A stretch of 64,000 nt of DNA from Cololabis saira (taxonomy: Eukaryota > Chordata > Actinopteri > Beloniformes > Belonidae), in NCBI RefSeq assembly GCF_033807715.1, contig NC_084610.1:3171001-3235000 (forward strand), read 5' to 3'. The stretch's first letter is position 1. The number at the start of each line of letters is the position of its first letter. The notes under the pieces were generated by a model. The model was given only the letters and a program-made list of their open reading frames with translations. It had not been told where the DNA came from and made no database searches. The translations under genes and the position numbers were made by a program. Positions 21,501-33,500 of this stretch are shown here, one piece after another.

Positions 21501-24500
21501 CAAGCGAGTGATTATATACATTCACTGAGTAAATATTATGAAAGTAAAATATATATTTCTCACTACAAATATAATCAAAAAGCATTTTTAAGCAGAAACT
21601 AACTCAAAATATTTATTTTATTCACTAAAAAATAAGAAATGTCCGCCATGTTTTTTGTTTGATTCAGTCTGCAAATGATGACGTAAAGCATTCTGGGAAA
21701 TTTTCTCTAGCCCTCGGTCGGCGAGCCAGAATCTGAAATCCCTCACTGTGAAGGGCTAGATTCATACACACTAGCCCTCGTTATGTCCACTAGCCCTACA
21801 TGCAAAGAGGAATTGGGACACCACTACCCTCACAGGAACGCGCACAATTTAGGGGTAGGACTGAAAAGTAGGACTAGGGGGGATTGGGACTGGCCCAAAG
21901 TGTCTGACCACTGTTACAGTTGGGTTTTCTGTTAATGTGCCTGCAGGATCGCGGCCGGCATTCGCGGCGAGCACCGGTGCTCCCGCAGGACTCCCCCCTC
22001 TAAAGCTGTGTCTGCTGTTTCTCTGGTTGCAGGTGCAGTCCGTAGGGCTTCATGGCGATAGCCAACCCAGCAGCGTCATCCACTTCAAGACCCTGGAGAG
22101 GACGGACCACTACCCGGCCGGAGTCCTGGACCACCGTAAATAAACACACATTTACCTTGTGCCACGGCAGCGGTGGGAGGGGAACTTTAGAAAATGTAAT
22201 CAGTAACTTGGTCTAAGGCTGCCATCGCGCTCGGATGCGGGACAGAACAAGCAAGCCGAGATCTCCTAGGAGAGGTGGTCTCGGCCCGATTCCATTCCAG
22301 ACCTGGAGTGGTTTGTTTGCAGTGAGAACATAATCCACACAGCAATCGATTAATCAATGAGAGAACAGTTGGTTTACGCATGACATTTGTTAACAGCTTT
22401 GAACCGCTACAGACGGTTGCCTTGTGAACACAAACACCACAAACCAAAAACGAAACAACTGTATCGATTTAGCCCCTGAATCGGAACAAAACAAACGGAC
22501 CACAGGTCTGAAAGCTCCCTGAAATAAAATAAGTCATGTACCAGATTACTGTTTATTAGTTTTGGCAAGGTTTATTTGGACAAACACTGGCGTGTTTTCG
22601 TTGGCCCGGGGTTCAGGTTGGATGTTGACGACACTCTCACCGCTGGAAGGTATGCAGTAGTTTGCGTTGTACTGACTTGTTTTTGGCCATCTCTGGTTAA
22701 AATCCAGCCAGCGAAGGCATTTTTCTCCCGTAAGCGGTCATAGCTTTAAGCAGCGGTCTGTGGTGCCATGACAACGCAGCTTCCTTTGACATGTCGGTTT
22801 ATCATAGTGTATATAGCAATGGACGAAGCATTCGGTCACATGACCCGTTTTTCTTCGTACGGGGTGCAGCCATGTTCTCAGCAAGCCAACGGGAACAGAC
22901 GTCAATCAAAGTTCAGCTTGTAATTTAAAATAAGATAATACTCTTTTTGGTGTTTTCAGGGACAAGAATGTGTGACATTTATTCTAACTTGAAAATGTAC
23001 ACAGATCATATAGATACCTGCAAGCCGACTTAAAGGACACTGGTAAAGGCCACAGGAAAGTGGTATTGCTGCACAGAGGCTTTAAAACATACCTACTTGT
23101 TTTTTAGCCCTTGTGTTGTCTTTGGGTCAAAATGACCCAATTCTTCTATCCTTCTTTCCTCCTGCCATGCTCTCTCCTTCCTTCTTCCTTTCCTCTTTTC
23201 CTCCTTTACTCCTTTTTCTTCCTACCTCCCTTTCGTCATTCGTTTCTTTATTACCTTATTTTCTTTTCCTTCCTTCTTTCCTTATTTTCTCCATTCCTTC
23301 CTTCTTCCCTCCCTTCCTTCCATCTCCTCTCCCTTTCCTACTTCCTTCCTTCTTTCCTTCTTTTCTCCTTTCTCCCTTCCTTCCTTACTCCCTTCCCTAC
23401 TTCCTTCCTTCTTTCCCTCTTTTTTTTCCTTTCTCCCTTCTGTCCATCTATTCTCCCTTCTTTCCTCCCTTCCATCTTTTCTCCCTTCCTTACTCCCTTT
23501 CCTACTTCCTTCCTTCTTTCCTTCTTTTCTCCTTTCTCCCTTCCTTCCATCTTTTCTCCCTTCCTTACTCCCTTTCCTACTTCCTTCCTTCTTTCCTTCT
23601 TTTCTCCTTTCTCCCTTCCTTCCATCTTTTCTCCCTTCCTTACTCCCTTTCCTACTTCCTTCCTTCTGTCCTTCTTTTCTCCTTTCTTCCTTACTTCCTT
23701 CTTTCCTTCCTTCCATCTTTTCTCCCTTCCTTCCTTCATTCCTTCTTTTCTCCTTTCTCCCTTCCTTCCATCTTTTCTCCCTTCCTTACTCCCTTTCCTA
23801 CTTCCTTCCTTCTTTCCTTCTTTTCTCCTATCTCCCTGCCTTCCATCTTTTCTCCCTTCTTTCCTCCCTTCCATCTTTTCTCCCTTTCTTACTCCCTTTC
23901 CTACTTCCTTCCTTCTGTCCTTCTTTTCTCCTTTCTTCCTTACTTCCTTCTTTCCTTCCTTCCATCTTTTCTCCCTTCCTTCATTCCTTCTCTCCTCCTT
24001 TCACCCTCCCTTGACCCAAAGACAGCGCAATGGTTAAACTAGTTCTGTAAACTGTTTTCTGCTCGTGTCACGTCCTGCATTTCCACCAAAGTGTCCGTCA
24101 CAGCCGGCTGGGAACAGCCAGCGTCTTTCACCTCCCTCCGTGTTGCGTGATCGCGATGACGTTTCAGCTGCAAAGTTTAATTTCCCTTCAGGAGGTGATG
24201 AAGTGCTTTTAATGGAAATGCCTTGCGGACAGCGTTGTGTTGAGCAGACAGCTCACCTGTTGGGAGCGTGTTTCCTGTCACTCAGCCAGGTAGCAGCTTC
24301 CCAACATCTGTGAGCCCTTTGAACAGAAGTCTCATTTGCATAATTAGACGTGTTCAGATATTTGTGGTAGGAATGTCAATTACAGAAGAGTTCCATCATC
24401 GTCTGGTCTGGTGGACCTGGTCTCTGTTGTAGCTGGGTCTAGTCTAGTCGACCCAGGCAGCGCTGCAAATATTAAACATTGAAATCACTTTCCAATTATG

Positions 24501-27500
24501 CACTTAAACAATAGAGAAGGCTGTCCATTGTTTTCCTCCCTGCTGTCAGTTTGATGCGTCGTGCTTTATAAATTCCCGGACCGGGCTTCGGTCCCAGAAG
24601 GGGTTTCAAAAGTTCTTCACAGGTTAAATAATTCACCTTTTATTCTAGGAACGTTGATGAAGAGCTGCTGTGCTCGACTGTTTGTCCGCAGACGAGCCGG
24701 CGATGGAGGGCCTGGGCATGACTCCTCACCTGCAGACGGGAGAGCTGCTCATCATCACCACGGTGCTGCTGCTGTGGGCAGGTCCGTCACACAAGACCGG
24801 TTTATTATGCAAATAAACTACAATCACTCTTTCACTGAGACAGAAAGTTTCTTTCTACTCACAAAGGATTTAAGAGAGGACGTCAGACATGCTGATGTTG
24901 ATAAAAGCAGATGTTTTGGTAGTTTGCTGGTCCAGGGCACTCGGGTGAGTGTTAACGCAGTGCCAAGAGGGAAAAACATAAGTAATGATCTTAAAAAAGC
25001 AATTGTTGCCGCACGTCTGTTTGGAGTTCTTCAGTGAGAAGAATCATTCAAGATGACAGCAGATTTTCCCTGGAGTGGATGCCCAAGTTCAAGACTGCAA
25101 TGTTCAGAGAGAAACAGCCCCCTGTAAAATGATAGCTATGAGATACTTATAATAAATTAAAATGGAAATGGAAATAAGAGGAAGGGAAGAGGAGAGGAGA
25201 AGAAGGGTGAGAGGCACCGCCCAGCGGATCATGTCGGTGCCCCCCCTGCAGCATAAGCCTATAGCAGCATATCTACCACCAAGCTATATTTGAGACTAAC
25301 TATTATAGTTCTGTTCTATACCTGCAACTATGACTACTGACTCTAACACACTAGAGTTTACACTACCTAGAGATTTACCAACACCAGCTAGAGGTTTACT
25401 AAACACTAACTATAGGCTTTACTAAACAGAAAGGTTTTAAGTTTAGTTTTAAAGGTGGAGGTGGTGTCAGCCTCCTTCAACCCAGATTGGAAGTTGGTTC
25501 CATAGTAATGGTGCCTGATAGCAGAACGCCCGCCCTCCAAATCTACATTTAGATACTCTAGGAACTACGAGTAAACCTGCACCCTGGGAGCGGAGAGCTC
25601 TGCCAGGAACATAAGGCACTATCAGGTCTGGCAAATAATGCAGAGCTAAGCCGTTTTAAAAGCTGGATGATGGATGGATGGATGGATGGATGGATGGATG
25701 GATGGATGGATGGATGGATGGATGGATGGATGGATGGATGGATGGATAGTTGGATGGATGGATGGATAGTTGGGTGGATGGATGGATGGATAGTTGGAGG
25801 GTTGGATGGATGAATGGGTGGGTGGATGGATGGATGGATGGATAGTTGGATGGATGGATGGATGGATGATGGATGGATGGATGGATGGATGGATGGATGG
25901 ATAGTTGGATGGATGGATGGATAGTTGGATGGATGGATGGATAGTTGGATGGATGGATGGATGGATGGATGGATAGTTGGATGGATGGATGGATGGATAG
26001 ATGGATAGTTGGGTGGATGGATGGATGGATAGTTGGATGGATGGATGGATGAATGGATGGATGGATGGATGGATGAATGGGTGGGTGGATGGATGATGGA
26101 TGGATGGATGATGGATGGATGGATGGATGGATGAATGGATGGATGGATAGTTGGATGGATGGATGGATAGTTGGGTGGATGGATGGATGGATAGTTGGAG
26201 GGTTGGATGGATGGATGATGGATGGATGGATGGATGGATGGATAGTTGGATGGATGGATGGATGGATGATGGATGGATGGATGGATGGATGGATAGTTGG
26301 ATGGATGGATGGATAGTTGGATGGATGGATGGATAGTTGGATGGATGGATGGATGGATAGTTGGATGGATGGATGGATGGATAGATGGATAGTTGGGTGG
26401 ATGGATGGATGGATAGTTGGATGGATGGATGGATGAATGGATGGATGGATGGATGGATGAATGGGTGGGTGGATGGATGATGGATGGATGGATCTCCATA
26501 TGGTCCAGATGGTTCTCAAGGACCAACGCCTGCCAACAAAACTGTAGGATTGCATTATGTAATTAGCGACTCTAAAACTGTAGGATTACATGATATTGGC
26601 GACTCTGGCCAGGTGCCTAGCAAAATAGAAGTGGTTGCAGCTCCCCGCCCTCCAAAAGTTCACCAGGTGCAGCGTTATAGAGGCGTTAACCAAGATAACC
26701 TTGTAAAAATTAAAACCAATGCACATTTGGTACCAATTACAGACCGAAAAATTAGATGCGGACTACTAAATATACGATCATTAAGCTCTAAGTCTCTGTT
26801 AGTAAATGATATAATTACAGAGAGCAGGAGTGATATTTTCTGCTTAACAGAAACATGGTTACAGGAGGAAGAGTATGTTAGTTTGAATGAATCAACTCCG
26901 CCCGGCTACTTTAATCATCACATTCCTAGAAGCACGGGCCGAGGCGGAGGAGTCGCAGCAATTTATAACTCCGGTCTCCAAACAAAAATTGAACCCAAGT
27001 GCAACTATAATACATTTGAAAGCCTCATGCTTGGTCTGAAATTTCCGAGCCGGAAATCAGAGAAGCCAGTTGTGTTAGTGGTAGTGTACCGGCCCCCTGC
27101 TGGTGCGTATCTGGAGTTTTTGTCTGAATTTTCAGATTTCCTTTCTGGATTATTGATCAGCACAGATAAATTCATCATAGTGGGTGATTTTAACATTCAT
27201 ATGGATGTTGAAAGCGATAATCTTAAATTAGCCTTCGATTCTCTTCTAGAATCAATGGGTATCTCACAAAAAGTGGATAAACCGACGCACTGTTTTAATC
27301 ATACTCTCGATCTCGTTCTCACCTACGGTGTTGAAACTGATGGTCTGTTGGTGTCACCTGTAAACTCCCTTTCATCCGACCATTACTTAATAACGTTTGA
27401 ATTTAATTTTGTTGATGTTGAAGTGCAAAATAGGAGGTATTATTTTAGCAGATGTTTGTCTGATGAAGTTATTGTTAAATTTAGGGAGGCCATTGCTTAT

Positions 27501-30500
27501 CTTACGACAGTGCGAAATAGTGATGTAGTCGAGGCCAGTGACCTGGGTTCTACCTCTGCAGATGTTGATTTCCTTGCTAGTAACACTGCTGATTTGTTGC
27601 ATTCAGCTTTAGATGAAGTTGCTCCTTTGAAAAGGAGGGTTTCTAGCCACAGGAGCTTAACTCCCTGGTACAATTCAGATATCCGCATGTTGAAACAAAA
27701 CGTGCGTAAAATGGAAAGGAAGTGGTACTCTTGTAGGTCTGTAGACTCTCATCGTGAATGGAAAGATATTCTAATAGTATATAAAAAAGCCATTCGCAAA
27801 GCCAGAACAGCTTATTATTCAACGCTGATAGAGGATAACAAAAGTAACCCACGTTTTCTGTTCAGCACTGTAGCCAGGCTGACAAAGAGTCACAACTCTG
27901 TTGAGCCGTGCATTCCTGCAGCTCTCAGTAGTGAGGACTTTATGGGCTTCTTCAACAGTAAAATCGCGAGAATTAGAGAAGAAATCAACCAGCCGGTTGT
28001 AGGTGTTTCTTCAGCTTTAGCGACTTCCCTAGGCTCTGACTTGTCTCTAGACTGTTTTGATCCTATAGACCTCCCTGAGCTGACTTCACTCGTTAATAGA
28101 GCTAAGTCAACCACATGTATGTTGGACCCCATCCCGACTCGTCTATTCAGGCATGTTTTTTCTCTTATTGGTACGACAATACTGGACCAAATTAACCTAT
28201 CCCTAAGTTTAGGATATGTACCACAGGTTTTCAAAGTCGCAGTAATTAAACCTTTACTTAAAAAACCTTCTCTTGACCCAGACACCTTAGCTAATTATAG
28301 ACCAATTTCCAACCTTCCATTTGTGTCTAAAATTCTGGAAAAGGCAGTTTCAAGCCAGTTATGTGACTATTTGTATAGAAATGATCTGTTTGAAGTCTTT
28401 CAGTCAGGGTTCAGAATGCATCATAGCACAGAGACAGCACTTGTTCGAGTCACGAATGACCTCCTTATGGCCTCAGATAAGGGATTAGTGTCCATACTGG
28501 TTCTACTGGACCTCAGTGCTGCTTTTGACACTATAGATCATGGCATTTTACTGCACAGGTTAGAGCATGTTGTTGGGATTAAAGGGACAGCTCTATGTTG
28601 GTTTAAATCATATCTATCTGACAGGTTCCAGTTTGTTCATGTACATGAGGTTTCTTCAGAACAGTCAAGGGTCTGTTATGGTGTTCCGCAGGGTTCAGTG
28701 CTAGGGCCAATCTTGTTCAGTTTATACATGCAGCCGTTGGGAAGTATAATCCAGAATCACGGCATACACTTTCATTGTTATGCTGATGATACGCAGCTCT
28801 ATTTGTCTATGAAGCCGGATGAAACAGAACCGTTAGTTAAACTTCAGGCATGTCTTAGGGACATCAAGGACTGGATGTCCAGAAATTTCCTGCTTCTAAA
28901 TTCAGATAAAACAGAGGTTATCATTCTTGGTCCAGAGCATCTTAGGAAGGGATTAGATGGTGTTGCGATGGCTTCCAGTGCAACTGTGAGAAATCTTGGT
29001 GTTATTTTCGATCAGGATTTGTCGTTTAAACCATATGTCAATCAGGTTTGTAAAATAGCCTTTTTCCATCTCCGTAATATTGCAAAGATTAGGAAAATCC
29101 TCTCACAGAGTGATGCAGAAAAACTAGTTCATGCGTTTGTATCTTCTAGACTAGATTACTGTAATGTGTTGTTAGCAGGATGTCCAAGTAATTTGCTGAA
29201 TAGGCTCCAGCTGATCCAAAATGCAGCAGCACGAGTACTGACAGGAATTAGCAGGAGAGACCACGTCTCTCCAGTGTTAGCGTCGCTCCATTGGTTACCC
29301 GTAAAATTCAGAATCCAATTTAAAATTTTATTACTTGCGTATAAAGCCCAAAACGGCTTAGCTCCGCATTATTTGCAAGACCTGATAGTGCCTTATGTTC
29401 CTGTCAGAGCTCTCCGTTCTCAGAGTGCAGGTTTACTCGTAGTTCCTAGAGTATCTAAATGTAGATTTGGAGGGCGGGCGTTCTGCTATCAGGCACCATT
29501 ACTTTGGAACCAACTTCCAATCTGGGTTAAGGAGGCTGACTCCACCTCCACCTTTAAAACTAAACTTAAAACCTTTCTGTTTAGTAAAGCCTATAGTTAG
29601 TGTTTAGTAAACCTCTAGCTGGTGTTGGTAAATCTCTAGGTAGTGTAAACTTTAGTGTGTCAGAGTCGCTCCTGTAGTTTCTTGTGCTGGCCCCCCCTTC
29701 TCCTCCCTTTTCTCTCTTTTGTCCATGTTGCAGCATCCTTTGCCGGACACCGGAACCTGCAGGTGGTCGTGGGTGGCTTGTAGCTTGCATTACGGAGCAC
29801 AAGTCTTTCCCTGACCCTGCACCCCAACCTGGGACTTGCTGATTGGGCCGGAGCTTCGGGAGCTGTGTGCTGGCCTGCGGTCCCCACCCCTGGTCATCCC
29901 GTTGCTGCCCCCCCCTTCTCCTCCCTTTTCTCTCTTTTGTCCTGCAGGTGGCCGTGGGTGGCTTGTAGCTTGCATTACGGAGCACAAGTCTTTTCCTGAC
30001 CCTGCACCCCAACCTGGGACTTGCTGATTGGGCCGGAGCTTCGGGAGCTGTGTGCTGGCCTGCGGTCCCCACCCCCGGTCATCCCGTTGCTGCTTCCACC
30101 TGCCTGCTGTGCTGTTGCCGTCCCTGACCCACCAGTCTGGCCCTCGGCAGGAGGGTCCCCCCTGATGAGCCTGGTCCTGCTCAAGGTTTCTTCCCTCCTA
30201 AAGGGGAGTTTTTCCTTGCCACTGTTTGGCTTAAGGTTTTTCTCCCACTAGGGGAGTTTTTTACCTGCCATTGTTTATGTAATATCTGCTCGGGGGTCAT
30301 GTTCTGGGTATGGGTCTCTGTAAAGCGTCTAGAGACAACTCTGTTGTATTAGACGCTATATAAATAAAATTGAATTGAATTGAATGGATGATGGATGGAT
30401 GGATGAATGGGTGAATGGATGGATGGATAGTTGGATGGATGGATGGATAGTTGGATGGATGGATGGATGAATGGGTGGGTGGATGGATGGATGGATGGAT

Positions 30501-33500
30501 AGTTGGATGGATGGATGGATGGATGGATGATGGATGGATGGATGGATGGATGGATGGATGGATAGTTGGATGGATGGATGGATAGTTGGATGGATGGATG
30601 GATAGTTGGATGGATGGATGGATGAATGGATGGATGGATGGATGGATGAATGGGTGGGTGGATGGATGATGGATGGATGGATGATGGATGGATGGATGGA
30701 TGGATGGATGGATGAATGGGTGAATGGATGGATGGATGGATGGATGATGGATGGGTGGGTGGATGGATGGATGGATGGATGGATGGGTGGATGATGGATG
30801 GGTGGATGGATGGATGGATGGATGGATGGATGGATGGATAAGTGGATGGATGGATGGATGGATGGATGGATGGATGGATGGTGATCAGTATCACTAGAAA
30901 GGTGCTACATGAGTTCGGCCAATTTGCTATTATGGATTTAATAATTTATCAATCTCCATCATGATATATGATCCACATTTATCATGTTTATTTTATTAAA
31001 GTTTTTCCGTGTAGTTGAACAGACCTGAGTACGGCCCGCTCATCTCCCTCTGCTGGGCCTCTCAGACCACACTGCTCCTGAATCACTAACAGACTGAAGT
31101 GATTCCGCTCCAGGCTGTTCTTCTCGGCTGCTGATCTCAACTCCTGAACCTCCACTGGGCCGGTTATATAAGAGGCTGTTTGGATACCGTCTCCACTTCT
31201 AAACAGATCCTTATCTTTACAAACATGAACCAATGATGATGAAAGGACAGCAGACTCCTGCTCAAGGGCACAACGGTGCAGTATAGTCTACAGGAGGAGC
31301 CAGACGGCTGCTCTGGCAACTCGGACCAGGATGTGCAAGTAAAAGCCTGGACCAGGCGATCACGCACTGGCCGAGGAATCAACCACTCCTTCATCCACTT
31401 TGAAGCAAAGAACCATCAGCATCAGATGAGCAGAGACGACTCCTGCAGACTGCTGAGATGACAAACCTTCGGACACAGAAATAAATTGTCTCGGTTTGTC
31501 TCGAGGAAAGGTCAAGGTCTTGAAGGAGGAGGAGAACGGAGACCCAGAAGCAGCAGGTTCATTCCCCCTGATGAGCAGGGAGATGACGGGAGTATCTTGG
31601 CTGCAGAAGCTCTTATGGACTCGGAGGGTGCAGTACCGGTGTAATCCTGCACATGCTGCTGTGAAGGAGCTCACCTGCAGCCCAGATGTTCCACTGCTGA
31701 CTGCAGGTTTCCTCCCAGGACGCCTGAGAGAGTTCACCTGCACTACCTGCCGATGCTGCATGTGACATCATCAGCACAGTTGTTGCCAGGCAACAGAGCA
31801 CTACAGAGCATTCATGATCCCTGGAGATTTCTACCGAGCCTGTTGCTGCTTCCTGCTTGGTGTTTTTCACCTGTGGTTTATCGGAGGTCGTATTTGCAAT
31901 AAAAAGTCTTGCTATGATGAGATGGTTCTATGTTTTCACACACAAAAAAAAGATTAAAGGGGAGATTAACTTCTGCATGTCTGTGCACCGGCAGCCGTCA
32001 TCGCCCTCTTCTGCCGCCAGTATGACATCATCAAAGACAACGACTCCAACGGCACCAAGGAGAAAGCCAAGAGGCCGCTGGTCCGGACCACCCCCCCCTA
32101 CTACAACGCCTCGGCCGGCAGCTCGCCCATCTACCACAACGGCGCCGTCCGCAGCAGCAGGGTGACTCCTCTTCCTCTCCTCCCTCTATAATGCATGATC
32201 TTTGCTTGCTGCCAGAAATATTTTGTGTCCTCTGACGAGCCTTTTGTAGCTGCATCAGATCTCCTAGCAACCGCAGCTGCTGCCATCACAGCTAAATTTA
32301 AAACAAGCAGACTGGAAACGGGGAATTGTTGCTAAGCTTCAACTCACATAGGCTCAATCCAGCGGCGCAGCCAGAAATGTTGCCACCTTGCAGTTAGTTT
32401 TTTTTTTATTGTTTTTTTTACATTTATCCCACAGAGATGAAAAGTAAAGAACATATGCATGACTTCAATTTGCACATTCATCCCCAAAATGTAAAAGTGC
32501 ATTGTTCAGCTGAAACATTGACACAGTGAGTCCACCATTCCCACCCCACCCACCCAACCCATAGGTTTACAGGATATAAAGCACACTTGAGGAGTAGTAG
32601 AACAAAAGTGGAGAAAAAATAAATAAAAAATTAAATAAAACAAAAAAGAAAAGGGGGAAAAAAAAGAAAGAGGGGGTGTTCACTGCTGCGATCGATCATG
32701 TGCGAGTTCCATCCTATTCATTATCAAGAGGCTCCTGTAAGGAGCCATAGAAGTCGAGAAAGGGACTCAATATTTTGAAAAAAGATTGAGCGGATCCCTT
32801 GAGTGTGTATTTGATTTTTTCTAACTTTAAGAAGTACATAATATCATTGACCCAGTGAGAAAAGGATGGAGGCGCTTGTTGTTTCCATCTAAACAGGATC
32901 AAACGTCTCGCTAGGAGTGTGGTAAAGGCTGTAATAACATCAGCTTTATCCGGTAAGGCAGCTAGCGATTCCTCCGGTGTTAGACCAAAGAGAGCACAGG
33001 TCGGATCAGGGTCCAACTGGGTTCCAAACATCTCACTAAAAGCTTTAAAAATACTTTTCCAAAAGGTGGAGAGGTTCGGACACAGCCAGAACATGTGCAT
33101 TAGGTCTGCTGGTTGGCCTTTACATCGGGGGCATAGTGGACCAGCATTTGGATAGATCTTTGCCAACCTGGCCTTAGTAAAGTGAGCTCTATGTTCAATT
33201 CAATTCAATTCAATTTTATTTATATAGCGTCTAATACAACAAAAGTTGTCTCTAGATGCTTTCCAGAGACCCAGAAAATGACCCCCGAGCAATTATTACA
33301 TAAACAATGGCAGGTAAAAACTCCCATAGTGGGAGAAAAGCCTTAAGCCAAACAGTGGCAAGGAAAAACTCCCCTTTAGGAGGAAGAAACCTGGACCAGG
33401 ACCTGGATCATAAGGGGGGACCCTCCTGCCGAGGGCCAGACTGGTGGGTCAGGGACGGCAACAGCACAGCAGGCAGGTGGAAGCAGCAACGGGATGACCG

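Larger units (their letters stand above)
20647..21896. mobile_element. GGGCCARTCCCAA-ended DNA element with nested insertions
   Basis: The left end GGGCCAATCCCAACCCCCCC matches the inverse of the right end (GGATTGGGACTGGCCC at 21881-21896). Both ends carry CTAGCCCT motifs. The 1250 bp body contains a retrovirus-like solo LTR (20798-21231) and part of a GGCTGATTTATGG element (about 21375-21470). No transposase was seen. Confidence 0.75.

Noticed and set aside
23111..24042. Phe/Ser/Pro-rich ORFs over 300 codons and Lys/Glu/Arg ORFs opposite
   Set aside because: Direct translations of the polypyrimidine array. The same applies at 35063-35743, 55423-56002 and 59745-60215.
25663..26492. CRISPR-like repeat array
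   Set aside because: Units are contiguous tetranucleotides without unique spacers, in a vertebrate genome.
25558..26555. Ile/His/Pro-Ser ORFs of about 300 codons on the minus strand
   Set aside because: Translations of the GGAT array; also at 30349-30894.
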